DNA from: an uncultured Bacteriovoracaceae bacterium
GTDB lineage: Bacteria; Bdellovibrionota; Bacteriovoracia; Bacteriovoracales; Bacteriovoracaceae
Reading direction: 5' to 3'
Length of the DNA: 64,000 nucleotides
Assembly: GCA_937931205.1 (NCBI GenBank)
Contig: CALHBF010000013.1
Location: forward strand, 62,001 to 126,000
Below are positions 6,823 through 15,151 of this stretch, one piece after another. A program made the translations under genes and the position numbers. Below the pieces are notes generated by a model. The model made no database searches, was not told the DNA's origin, and worked only from the letters and a program-made list of their open reading frames with translations. Every line of letters begins with the position of its first letter. Within the stretch, counting starts at the first letter, position 1.

Positions 6823-9513
6823 TTGAATATTACGATTGAGAACCTTTATAAGGAAATTAGGGAAAACTTAACTCTTTCTAGAAAAACTTTAATTCAAACA
6901 GGAATGCTTGATGAGGAATCAGCAAGCATTCGTTCTGAAGAAGACGCACGATTCATCGTGGACATCTTAGAACCTATCGCCTCATATTTTTCCAAAGTTA
7001 TTGAAGAATTCCCAACCCTCGAGCCAATCTTTGACAGGTTGGTAGGGAAGGTCAGTGAACTTTTTGACCGTGAGGCCATTGTTGAGACGGCCTTTGTAGA
7101 AGATTTTCTTTTCCCATTAAAGGAGCAGTACGGCTTCTATGTTGATGGGCAATTTAATACAGAGCTGATTTCAAGTTACCCTGAAATCATTCGTGCATGG
7201 ATCAACGATCGAATCGAGTTTCACACCAGTACTCAGAAATTATTAAAAGAAAATTTCTCGCTAAAGCTCAACGATAAAGAAATGAAATGTCAGTGTGCTC
7301 AATGTTCAGGTGATTACCGAACTCAAGTGCGCGAACATGTTTTAAAAGTTCAGATTGATCTTATTGATCGCACAGAAGAAAAACTTCATGATTGGGTTCT
7401 TGTTAAGAAAATCGGAGATCTTTCCGGTGCTGTTTTTCATCTAAAAAAAGATTTAGATAAAAACTTCCATGCTATGAGAAATAAGTTAAAACGCTCATCT
7501 GTTAACAAGCTTGAAAATGAAGTTAAACATCATTTCCGTCTTAAATTTGGAACGAATTCTGAATTAGGAAAAGTATTTAAAGAAAAACTGAAAGTATTTT
7601 TCAATACCATGCTGGTAGAGAAAGGGCTTAAGCCCGAACTCGTGTCAGCTGATGAGTACGAAAGATTTTTTCTTCAGATTGAAACAGGAATGTGGAAAGG
7701 TGAAGGAGTTCTCAAAAAAGAATTCGATCGTTTCGTAGGTGCAATCCTCACTCTTAAACGAAAAGATATTTCAGCAACGATCCTAAGAGAGTATCTTGGT
7801 CAGTTCTGGCTACATACGGATGCCCGTAGAATTAATCGTAAGATTATTTATCATATGGGGCCAACGAACTCAGGGAAAACATATCACGCCATTGAAGCTC
7901 TTGTAGCAGCGAAGACTGGTTCTTATCTTGCTCCTCTAAGACTTCTTGCCTCAGAGCTTTTTGATACAATGAATAGCAAGGGCGCCAAGACAACACTTCT
8001 GACTGGTGAAGAGGTGATCGAAGTTCCTGAGGCCACACACTTCTCATCTACTATTGAGATGGCAAAACTGTCGACTCGTTTTGATTGTTGTGTGATCGAT
8101 GAAATTCAGATGATCACTGATCCTCAGCGTGGATGGGCATGGACGAGAGCACTGATTAATATGCAGGCCGATGAAGTCCATCTTTGTGGTGACCACTCAG
8201 CTCTTGAACTTGTAAAACAAGTTCTTGCTCTTTGTGGTGATACTCTTGAAATTAGAGAGTACACAAGAAAAACAGAACTCAATGTCATGAATCATCAGAT
8301 TCCTCTTACTCAGCTAGAGAAGAATGATGCTCTTATTGTTTTCTCTCGTAGAAACGCTCTTAAATATAAGGGTGATCTAGAAGAAGTTGGTTTTAAAGTT
8401 TCTATTGTTTACGGAAGACTTTCTCCAGAAGTTCGTCGTGAGCAGGCCCGCAAATTTGATGTCGGTGAAACTGATATTATGGTGAGTACCGATGCCATTG
8501 CCATGGGGATGAACTTACCAGTAAAACGAATCGTTTTCTCTGCACTTTCAAAATTTGTTGATAATAAAGAGTTACCTCTTACTTACTCTGAAATTAAGCA
8601 AATTGCAGGTCGAGCGGGTCGTTTTGGCCGCTTCCCTGTGGGAAGTGTGACAACACTCAATCGAGTGGAAGACGGTCTTAAAATTTTAAAAGATGCTCTT
8701 AATCATCATCTTTCACAAAGTGATAAGGCGATGGTTGGCCCGGATTTGGAAATTTATAAATCTGTTAACCAGGCCCTTGAAGCAAGCTCTCTTACGAGTC
8801 TCTCTCTTTCTGAGTTTTTACGACTGTTTAATACCATGACTTTCCAAAAGCCATTCTATTGTGTGGATATGAAGGAGATGATTGAGCTAGCAGAATTAGT
8901 GGAAGCTGCGGATGAGAATAAGCAGCTTAACTATGCTGAGATTTTTGGTTTTTCTTGCGCTCCAGTGAATCTTGGATTGATTGAGCATGTTCAGTACTAC
9001 ATGTGGATTTTAAATCACTATGTAAACAATCAGCTGATCATGAGTGAGCCGATTGATGATTCTTCGGATAATATTGATTATCTTGAAACATCTATTAAGT
9101 GTGTTGAGCTCTATCAGTGGTTATCTCGCCACTTTGCGAATAAAAACTTCTCATTTGATCCTGACAAATTACTTGATAACAAATCAAAGGCGATTGAGAA
9201 ATTAAACGAACTTCTTAGTGATAAAATAGGAAAGACTTGTTCAAGTTGCGGAGTGAAAATGGCGGCTAACGCTAAATTCAACATCTGCGAAGAGTGTTTC
9301 TCTGCGAAGAAGTTTGTTCGCCGTCCACGCTTTGAAAGAGCAAAAGAAGGCGGTCGTGGAAATGATCGAGGAGAGCAACGAGGTCAGACTAAAGGTGGCC
9401 CTCGCAGTAGCTCAAGACCATCATCAGCTAGGCCATCTTCAGGATCAGGTTTTAAAAAGAAATCTGGATCAGGTAATAAAAATGCTGCGGCAGCATTTAA
9501 AAAACACCGCTAA
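6823..9513 (+). CDS. Suv3-type DExH RNA helicase with zinc ribbon and basic tail
   Basis: An 896-residue protein from a TTG start (AGGAG four bases upstream). The helicase core resembles mitochondrial/alphaproteobacterial Suv3: Walker A GPTNSGKT at residues 346-353, a DEIQ Walker B at 426, motif III-like LCGDHSALEL, then IVFSRRNAL, VSTDAIAMGMNLP and QIAGRAGRFGR. Before the core are about 340 mostly helical residues with a C-x-C-x-x-C cluster (CQCAQC). After the Suv3-like C-terminal domain comes a four-cysteine ribbon (CSSC...CEEC) and a Gly/Arg/Ser/Lys-rich tail, both typical RNA-binding additions. It probably unwinds structured RNA for decay or ribosome-related work. A ferritin-like gene follows after 9 bases. 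Confidence 0.88.
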   Translation: MNITIENLYKEIRENLTLSRKTLIQTGMLDEESASIRSEEDARFIVDILEPIASYFSKVIEEFPTLEPIFDRLVGKVSELFDREAIVETAFVEDFLFPLKEQYGFYVDGQFNTELISSYPEIIRAWINDRIEFHTSTQKLLKENFSLKLNDKEMKCQCAQCSGDYRTQVREHVLKVQIDLIDRTEEKLHDWVLVKKIGDLSGAVFHLKKDLDKNFHAMRNKLKRSSVNKLENEVKHHFRLKFGTNSELGKVFKEKLKVFFNTMLVEKGLKPELVSADEYERFFLQIETGMWKGEGVLKKEFDRFVGAILTLKRKDISATILREYLGQFWLHTDARRINRKIIYHMGPTNSGKTYHAIEALVAAKTGSYLAPLRLLASELFDTMNSKGAKTTLLTGEEVIEVPEATHFSSTIEMAKLSTRFDCCVIDEIQMITDPQRGWAWTRALINMQADEVHLCGDHSALELVKQVLALCGDTLEIREYTRKTELNVMNHQIPLTQLEKNDALIVFSRRNALKYKGDLEEVGFKVSIVYGRLSPEVRREQARKFDVGETDIMVSTDAIAMGMNLPVKRIVFSALSKFVDNKELPLTYSEIKQIAGRAGRFGRFPVGSVTTLNRVEDGLKILKDALNHHLSQSDKAMVGPDLEIYKSVNQALEASSLTSLSLSEFLRLFNTMTFQKPFYCVDMKEMIELAELVEAADENKQLNYAEIFGFSCAPVNLGLIEHVQYYMWILNHYVNNQLIMSEPIDDSSDNIDYLETSIKCVELYQWLSRHFANKNFSFDPDKLLDNKSKAIEKLNELLSDKIGKTCSSCGVKMAANAKFNICEECFSAKKFVRRPRFERAKEGGRGNDRGEQRGQTKGGPRSSSRPSSARPSSGSGFKKKSGSGNKNAAAAFKKHR

Positions 9514-9522
9514 TTTTGTTTC

Positions 9523-10335
9523 ATGACCTCATATAAAGATTATTTCACATCAATTTTAGAAGGCGCTGACTTGGACGATAAACTCCAAGTCAGTGACTTT
9601 AATTGGGATGGTTGGTCGGAGTATGAAATTCCAAGTTATCCATCAAGAAGTGACAAATTAAAGTTCTCCAAAGATCAGTTGAAGTTTCCTAAAAAAGAAA
9701 GTCTTCACCTTGATGAAAAAAAAGCACTGGCCCTTCACTCATTTGCCAATCATGAATTGCTTGCTATTGAAATGATGGCCGCCGCGATTCTTCATTATCC
9801 GCATAAGACAGAAGAAGATATCAAAATTAAGAAGGGTATTTTTAGTGCCCTTAAAGATGAGCAAAAGCATTTTAAACTTTATGTGAATCGTCTAAACGAT
9901 TTAGGCTTTGAGTTTGGAGATTTTCCTTTAAATGACTTCTTCTGGCGTCAGATGCATAGTTTGAAAACACCAGCTCAGTATTTCTCAGTAATGGCCTTTA
10001 CTTTTGAGGCCGCTAATTTAGATTTTGCTCAATACTACCGTGATATTTTTCAATCTTTGGGAGATTCCACCACTGCTAAAATTCTGAATGTGGTTTTAGA
10101 GGATGAAATTTCTCACGTGGCGCTGGGAAGTTTCTGGTTAAAAAAATGGCGAGAAGATAAGAGTTTGTGGCAGTACTATCTTGATTCACTTCCTTGGCCT
10201 TTGACTCCGGCCAGATCGAAGGGAATTGGCTTTGATCCGCTCATTCATGAGAAAGCGATCAATGATCCAGACTTTATCTCCCAATTAATTCAATTTGAAG
10301 ATCCGTTCCGAGTGACCAAGAGAAAACCGACATGA
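9523..10335 (+). CDS. DUF455 ferritin-like protein
   Basis: A 270-residue cytoplasmic protein with the spaced Glu/His pattern of a four-helix diiron fold: SFANHELLAIEMMA, LKDEQKHFKLY, FTFEAANLDF and LEDEISHVALG. This E-x(6)-Y/H spacing is that of the DUF455 family (COG2833), uncharacterised ferritin-like proteins related to MiaE. It likely binds two metal ions and may be an oxygenase; its substrate is unknown. The gene lies nine bases after the Suv3-like helicase and its stop overlaps the start of the next gene (ATGA), so the three are probably one operon. No clear Shine-Dalgarno precedes the ATG. Confidence 0.75.
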   Translation: MTSYKDYFTSILEGADLDDKLQVSDFNWDGWSEYEIPSYPSRSDKLKFSKDQLKFPKKESLHLDEKKALALHSFANHELLAIEMMAAAILHYPHKTEEDIKIKKGIFSALKDEQKHFKLYVNRLNDLGFEFGDFPLNDFFWRQMHSLKTPAQYFSVMAFTFEAANLDFAQYYRDIFQSLGDSTTAKILNVVLEDEISHVALGSFWLKKWREDKSLWQYYLDSLPWPLTPARSKGIGFDPLIHEKAINDPDFISQLIQFEDPFRVTKRKPT

Positions 10336-11339
10336 TCTACGTGGCCAACACTGATTATGAATCAGTGCTTTTCCATAATCGTCCTGCACTGAAAATGACC
10401 AGAGAACTGGAATTTTTAAGTCTTTGGTTAGTCGACTCCCTTAAAAACTCAGTTAGCTATAATGATGAGTACTTAGAGCGTATTTATAAACTAACTGGTA
10501 AAAAGACGCTACTTGCTCCTCAGGCGCAAAAAACGGTGAACTGGTGGGGAAGTCTTACTAATCTTGAACTTGAGAGAGAATTAAATTCCAAAGAAACAAG
10601 TAAGCAGCTCGCTCAAACTATTGGTGAAGAGGCCGGAGTTATTCTCTCTTCACTCACTGAGCTCAACTCACTTAATAATCAGCAGACTTATCTTTTTAAA
10701 AGTTTTGACGGTGTTTCTGGTAAAGGAAATAAACTGATTCACCAATTAAAAGAAAATGACTTTCCTTTGATTGCCGAAGTTCTTCATAAGAGATTGATCG
10801 ATTTCTCATCTTACTCATTTGAGAATGGCCCAAGAATTTATTATCAAAATTTTATTAGTCAGCAGTTCAGTTATAAGGGGTCCTTCTTTGATCTAAAGAA
10901 TGCCCAGAATTTAATGGAGCTTGATTTTGTTAAAGCACATCAGCACTTGCCTTGGGATACTTACTTAAAGCAAGTAAATCTTGTAGAAGCCTTTGTCAGA
11001 TCAAAAGGGAAGGGTGGGTTCTCGGTTGATTCTTATATTCATGAAGCAGGAATAAGAACACTTTGTGAAATTAACTATCGCCGCACGATGGGGGCCACTG
11101 CTTTTGAAATCGCAAAATTATTTCCGAATAAGAGATTTCATTTTTTTACGATTCTCAAAGTGAATGAGGATTATCAAAAGTTACTAGAGAAATGTGAGAG
11201 TGAAGAAATTCTTTTACTTTCACATGAATTAACCTACTTCTCTTACTTTCTTATCTCTGCAGATAAGAAAGAAGAGGTGAGTAAGAAAATAAAAACATTG
11301 GAATTAATTTCTGGAACAAGTCTCGCGGTAGATATCTAA
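10332..11339 (+). CDS. ATP-grasp-like protein paired with the DUF455 gene
   Basis: A 335-residue protein I do not recognise as a named family. Around residues 125-140 it has TYLFKSFDGVSGKGN, like the phosphate-binding loop of ATP-grasp enzymes, then PLIAEVLHKRLIDFSSYSF as an adenine-clamp-like strand. Near residue 245 it has SVDSYI followed by EINYRRTMG, matching the E-x-N-x-R metal/ATP-binding motif. It should therefore ligate a carboxylate to an amine or thiol using ATP. Its four-base overlap with the ferritin-like gene suggests the two products act in one modification or biosynthetic step. The 3' end overlaps the convergent aldolase gene by 36 bases. Confidence 0.55.
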   Translation: MIYVANTDYESVLFHNRPALKMTRELEFLSLWLVDSLKNSVSYNDEYLERIYKLTGKKTLLAPQAQKTVNWWGSLTNLELERELNSKETSKQLAQTIGEEAGVILSSLTELNSLNNQQTYLFKSFDGVSGKGNKLIHQLKENDFPLIAEVLHKRLIDFSSYSFENGPRIYYQNFISQQFSYKGSFFDLKNAQNLMELDFVKAHQHLPWDTYLKQVNLVEAFVRSKGKGGFSVDSYIHEAGIRTLCEINYRRTMGATAFEIAKLFPNKRFHFFTILKVNEDYQKLLEKCESEEILLLSHELTYFSYFLISADKKEEVSKKIKTLELISGTSLAVDI

Positions 11340-11957
11340 AAGAATTTTCCCTGCCTCTTCAGCAGTTTTTCCGTATGAAATAATACCATCTTCATGGCCC
11401 TTCATCACGAATGCTCCATAAGTCTTGCCATCAAGAACTTCAAGAGCAGCAGTTGCCATCGCCTGAGTTCCATAAGGGATATTTTCAGCAATTGAATCAA
11501 ATTCATTTTCAATCATGTGCTTCCACATTTGTGGATGGTGAATATGGAAAACATATTTGATGGTATTTGATGCTTCGTAAATCGCGTGATGAGTAAGGGA
11601 CTCAGATGAAGGGGGAATCATTCCACGAGCTTCAACGGAACCTTTTTTCAGGTTACAATCAGTCACAACTGTATAGTGATGAGCTTCAAGATGGGCCAAG
11701 TGACCTGTCTGAGTTCCAGTAATGATGAAATTATCGCTACCGATACGAGACGATAGATTACCGAATCCGACTTTCTCGATCGGATACTCGCCGATCATAT
11801 TGAGCTTATAGAAGAGGGCACGCCACTTTTCTAGTTTAATATATTCTGTTTTCTCAGGAGCGGGGGCCATTTTTAGTGTATATTGAAACTTAATGACACC
11901 TTCGTCGCGATTTGTTTCCACACTAAGTCCTTGGATATTGTAGGGAATTGATTGCAA
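11304..11957 (-). CDS. Class II aldolase/adducin family protein
   Basis: A 217-residue protein with the zinc aldolase pattern: GFGNLSSRIGSDNFIITGTQTG for substrate phosphate binding, PPSSESLTHHAIYEA, and the zinc-ligand segment VFHIHHPQMW with a later His (MKGHEDGII). Members include fuculose-phosphate and ribulose-phosphate aldolases and MtnB; the phosphate-binding GNLSSR suggests a sugar-phosphate-like substrate, but which is unclear. The only usable start for the full frame is a TTG at 11957 with no good ribosome-binding site; the first 35 residues are unlike the family, so a later start is possible. Its 5' end overlaps a plus-strand promoter for the next gene. Confidence 0.75.
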   Translation of the reverse strand: MQSIPYNIQGLSVETNRDEGVIKFQYTLKMAPAPEKTEYIKLEKWRALFYKLNMIGEYPIEKVGFGNLSSRIGSDNFIITGTQTGHLAHLEAHHYTVVTDCNLKKGSVEARGMIPPSSESLTHHAIYEASNTIKYVFHIHHPQMWKHMIENEFDSIAENIPYGTQAMATAALEVLDGKTYGAFVMKGHEDGIISYGKTAEEAGKILLDIYRETCSRN

Positions 11958-11979
11958 ACTATTCAGGCTTATCTATAAT
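11952..11979 (+). promoter_or_regulatory. Strong sigma70-like promoter upstream of the acidic membrane protein gene
   Basis: TTGCAA at 11952-11957 and a perfect TATAAT at 11974-11979 are separated by 16 bp. Transcription would begin near 11986, giving a leader of about 50 bases to the proposed ATC start at 12037. The -35 box overlaps the start codon of the divergent aldolase gene. Confidence 0.6.
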
Positions 11980-12036
11980 TAGATTAGATGATTCCAGATG
12001 AGTCGGACAAGTTAGAAATTAGCAGGGGATGAATAT

Positions 12037-13179
12037 ATCATCAAAAAATTTTTAGATGACCTCAAGTCTAAGCTTCCTTTTAAGAAAAAGTTAACAAATG
12101 AAGAGGAAGGGGAGTACGAGACTGAGGAGGAAGAGCTAGAAGATATTGAAACTACTAATACGGAGCGCACCGTTGCGGTCAAGCTATCCGATTTAGATGA
12201 AGACGAAGATGATCTGGAAATTGAAGAAGAAGATATAGACGAAACGGAAGATCGTACCGAAGCGGCGATTTCCATCAAAGATAAAATTCTTAATGTCATT
12301 AATCAGCTAAAGGCCGGCGGAAAAGCAAAGACTTCTGTTAGTTCGGAAGATGCAACTCAGGCCAATGTTAAAAAGCCAAATAATCGCACAAAACAACTGA
12401 TCCAAGCTGCAGTAGTACTTGGAATTGTTTTCATGTTGTTTGATGAGTTCACTAAAGAAGAGAATGTTGATCACACACCACCTCCACAAGTGGAGTCAGA
12501 TGCAGGAGACAATCCTGAATCTGCTCCGCAGGATGACTCAACTCCAGTTGCAGATACTCCTAGTGAAAGTACTCCTTCTGATGCAACAGGTATGTCCGAG
12601 AGTGACATGGGATTAAATGAGGCAACGATAGATGAGCCTTCTCCAAGTGAGCCAGCTCAGCCGGATACTTCTATTTCTGATTCTTCATTCCCTGACTCGT
12701 CGACAACAACAGAAACTCCTTCTGAGGATTTCACGCAGACTCCGTCTGAACCGGAACCTGAGCCAGCACAACCGGATTATTCTAGTGATACCAGTGGTAG
12801 CTCACTTAGTGATTCAATGGGCGATCTTTCTTCGCCGATTGATGATCAAGACAGCGGAGATTTGACAGAGAAAATTCTGCAAGATTTAGAAAATCAAACG
12901 AAGACAAAAGTGAGTGAGACTCCAACTCAATATGTTGCTCCACCTGACTATGAATATACAGGGCGAGGTTTAGTTTATAACTGTAAAGCTCTTCACTGGG
13001 CCTGTGTTGATGGTCCAAGTTACAAGACTTGCGAAGATAACTTCAACTTCCAAAAGTCTAAGAGTGCGAAACCTGAATGTTATCCGTTTAATGTTTACGA
13101 GAACTCTCGAGGATGCGCGAACATGCAAAACCGCATGGTATCAGCAGGATCTAAGACAGAGTTTTGTAGCGGAAATTAA
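12037..13179 (+). CDS. Acidic single-pass membrane protein with six-cysteine C-terminal domain; non-canonical start or frameshift
   Basis: Unrecognised protein, about 380 residues. The frame is open from 12016, but has no ATG, GTG or TTG before 12433, although the 5' part is clearly coding (KKFLDDLKSKLPFKKKL, then about 60 very acidic residues). AGGGG at 12024-12028 lies 8 bases before ATC 12037, so ATC is the simplest start; the alternative is a frameshift from upstream ATGs (see findings). A short hydrophobic segment at about residues 120-136 (LIQAAVVLGIVFMLF) is probably one membrane pass. It is followed by about 165 residues rich in Pro, Ser, Asp and Thr, and a compact C-terminal domain of about 75 residues with six cysteines (from YEYTGRGLVYNC to EFCSGN), suggesting a periplasmic disulfide-bonded head. 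Function unknown. Confidence 0.7.
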   Translation: MIKKFLDDLKSKLPFKKKLTNEEEGEYETEEEELEDIETTNTERTVAVKLSDLDEDEDDLEIEEEDIDETEDRTEAAISIKDKILNVINQLKAGGKAKTSVSSEDATQANVKKPNNRTKQLIQAAVVLGIVFMLFDEFTKEENVDHTPPPQVESDAGDNPESAPQDDSTPVADTPSESTPSDATGMSESDMGLNEATIDEPSPSEPAQPDTSISDSSFPDSSTTTETPSEDFTQTPSEPEPEPAQPDYSSDTSGSSLSDSMGDLSSPIDDQDSGDLTEKILQDLENQTKTKVSETPTQYVAPPDYEYTGRGLVYNCKALHWACVDGPSYKTCEDNFNFQKSKSAKPECYPFNVYENSRGCANMQNRMVSAGSKTEFCSGN

Positions 13180-13898
13180 GCAGCGTTCTTATCAAAGCTT
13201 CTCTCCATTAATGGAATGAAGAATTGATCTTCGCCTTTGAGTGCTTCCTTTTTCATTCCTGCACAAAAAGCTTTTACCAACTCAGGATCAAATTGAGATC
13301 CTGAGAACTGGTTAAGTTCATCGTAAGCAACTTCGTAAGGAAGACCTTTGCGGTAAGGACGTGTTGAAGTCATAGCATCAAAAGTATCTGCAATAAGAAT
13401 AATACGAGCAAGAAGAGGAATCTCTTCTTCTTTGAGGCCTAGCGGATATCCTTTGCCATCGTATCTTTCATGATGGAAGCGAGCATTGAGCGCAATCTTT
13501 TCAAAACCAGGATACTCTTTGAGAATTTCGTAAGATTTCTCAGGATGCTGTTTCATCACTTGGAATTCTTCTTCTGAAAGGCGAGTTGGTTTATTTAATA
13601 CGGCATCAGGTGTACCGATTTTACCGATATCATGGAAAATAGCAGAAAGTTCTAGTTCACGCATTTCATCGTCACTCAAGCCCAGTTCACGTCCAGTCAC
13701 CAGAGAGAAGTATGCCACACGCATACTGTGACCGAAGGTATAGCTATCTTTGCAGTCGAGAGCTTTAAGAATAGTTCTCGCGGCTTGCTCACTGATGGAT
13801 TTATTTTCAGTTTTAAGTTGTTCGACTTGCGCGGCCATCCCTAAAAGAGACAATGCCGTGTTCATTGAAGGTAACTCGTAAACGTTATTTTTCTTCAT
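13176..13898 (-). CDS. HD-GYP domain protein (putative cyclic-di-GMP phosphodiesterase)
   Basis: About 240 residues, nearly all HD-GYP domain. The metal-binding motifs are intact: FGHSMRVA, FHDIGKIGTPD, KQHPEKS, RFHHERYDGKGYPLGL (the HHE...DGKGYP signature) and LIADTFDAMTSTRPYRKG. It should hydrolyse cyclic-di-GMP or a related dinucleotide. There is no receiver domain; the N-terminal 50 residues are helical. I prefer the ATG at 13898, preceded by AGGAA, over the ATG at 13934, which lacks a ribosome-binding site. The gene is convergent with the acidic membrane protein, overlapping its stop by four bases. Confidence 0.88.
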   Translation of the reverse strand: MKKNNVYELPSMNTALSLLGMAAQVEQLKTENKSISEQAARTILKALDCKDSYTFGHSMRVAYFSLVTGRELGLSDDEMRELELSAIFHDIGKIGTPDAVLNKPTRLSEEEFQVMKQHPEKSYEILKEYPGFEKIALNARFHHERYDGKGYPLGLKEEEIPLLARIILIADTFDAMTSTRPYRKGLPYEVAYDELNQFSGSQFDPELVKAFCAGMKKEALKGEDQFFIPLMERSFDKNAA

Positions 13899-14038
13899 AA
13901 TCCATTTATTCCTAGAAAAAACACGTGCTTTCATAGCACTCTACTGGTTCTCTTCGGTTGTTTTGCTTCAAAATTAACGCTAAAATAGGAGAAATTCGAT
14001 AAAGCTTCTAACTAATTGAAAATGAAGGGTGGTCACGG

Positions 14039-15151
14039 ATGATCGTCATTGAAGGCAAGGGACAAATTGTTCAGAAATTTCAGGACTTAGGTTTAGAGTT
14101 CTATGATTTTTTTGATCACCTTAAAGTTAACTCAATTACTACTTTTAATAAGCATCCACTGCAAAGGCGTCCAGAAGTGGTTATTCTTGATTACTCTGCT
14201 CTGGTAGAAAACCCGATGGAAATTGAGGATTTTAAAATTCACCTCAATACTTATGCTGGGGTAGTAGTGATATGCCAAACTGAGGATGAAAGGAAAAAGG
14301 CGATAGACTTCGCCAATATGGTTCCTAAGGTTCTTGGAATCTATGGGCCAAAACTTGATATGAAAGAAGCGGCCCTTTTAGGAAATCTGCTTTCTTATTT
14401 TTGGGCAACAACTCAGGAACATCGTTTTTTCCAACAAAAGATGTATCAATTCTCTTTAGAGATTGATCAATTAGTTCAGGGTGCTCAGGAAGATATGATG
14501 AGGGCGCAAGGCCTTCATGAAAAATTACTTCCTAAAAGAACCCAGTCAGTTAAAGGCATAAACTTTTTTTCTAAGTACGCATCTGGTACTGGAAGAGGAG
14601 TAGAGTTCTTCGATATTATTCAGAACGGAAATAAGTGCTCAACTGTTTTCTTATCAACAGATTCTTATCTTGCTTCAGGAAATCTTCTTTCACTGCTTGA
14701 GAGACATAAGAATGAGGGCTTTAAAACAGATCATTTCTTGAAGGAAGCTTGGGCCGATATTGCCACTTTGCAAGAAGGGCGCGGAAAACCGATTGAAATT
14801 GATTTGGGAGTGATAGAAGTTGATTTAAATGAACTGAAAATGAGTTTTCATGGGAAATCAATTCTAAAAGTTATCATGGATGGAAAACTGATTGATGTGA
14901 ATCAGGAATTTCAGCTAGCAAAAGATAAAAAAATAACTATTCTATCTGCTGGCTACGTGAAAAACTTAAACCAGCTAACAATACCTTTTAATGTAGAAAA
15001 AACTTATAATCAGCACGCTCATTTAAGCCCTCATGAACTTCTCAATGAAATGATTATCAAAGTGAAATCAGATCAAGAGTTTAACAAAGACATGAGTGAT
15101 ATGGTTGCAGTGATGATGGAGGTCAACAGACATGGCATGCATCAAGTTTAG
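14039..15151 (+). CDS. Degenerate SpoIIE/RsbU-like PP2C phosphatase with N-terminal receiver-like region
   Basis: A 370-residue cytoplasmic protein. Residues 1-115 have a receiver-like alternation of strands and helices (VVILDY near residue 45, VVVICQ). From about residue 150 the sequence parallels the SpoIIE/RsbU phosphatases: a linker helix, LHEKLLPKR (compare the 'Q..LLP' motif), FFSKYASGTGRGVEFFDII where active enzymes have GGDFYD, TVFLSTDSYLASGNLLSLL where they have DVSGHG, and a C-terminal DMSDMVAVMMEV. Key acidic and Gly-His-Gly residues are replaced, so it may bind a partner rather than dephosphorylate it. It overlaps the next gene by 20 bases. The family call is by fold pattern and is moderate. 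Confidence 0.45.
   Translation: MIVIEGKGQIVQKFQDLGLEFYDFFDHLKVNSITTFNKHPLQRRPEVVILDYSALVENPMEIEDFKIHLNTYAGVVVICQTEDERKKAIDFANMVPKVLGIYGPKLDMKEAALLGNLLSYFWATTQEHRFFQQKMYQFSLEIDQLVQGAQEDMMRAQGLHEKLLPKRTQSVKGINFFSKYASGTGRGVEFFDIIQNGNKCSTVFLSTDSYLASGNLLSLLERHKNEGFKTDHFLKEAWADIATLQEGRGKPIEIDLGVIEVDLNELKMSFHGKSILKVIMDGKLIDVNQEFQLAKDKKITILSAGYVKNLNQLTIPFNVEKTYNQHAHLSPHELLNEMIIKVKSDQEFNKDMSDMVAVMMEVNRHGMHQV

Noticed and set aside
12012-12299. Serine-rich minus-strand frame
   Set aside because: It is the mirror of the Glu/Asp-rich coding sequence on the plus strand; acidic codons read backwards give Ser and Leu.
12433-13179. ATG at 12433 as start of the acidic membrane protein
   Set aside because: It would cut the membrane helix in half and discard a clearly coding 5' part; the promoter and AGGGG lie about 400 bases upstream.
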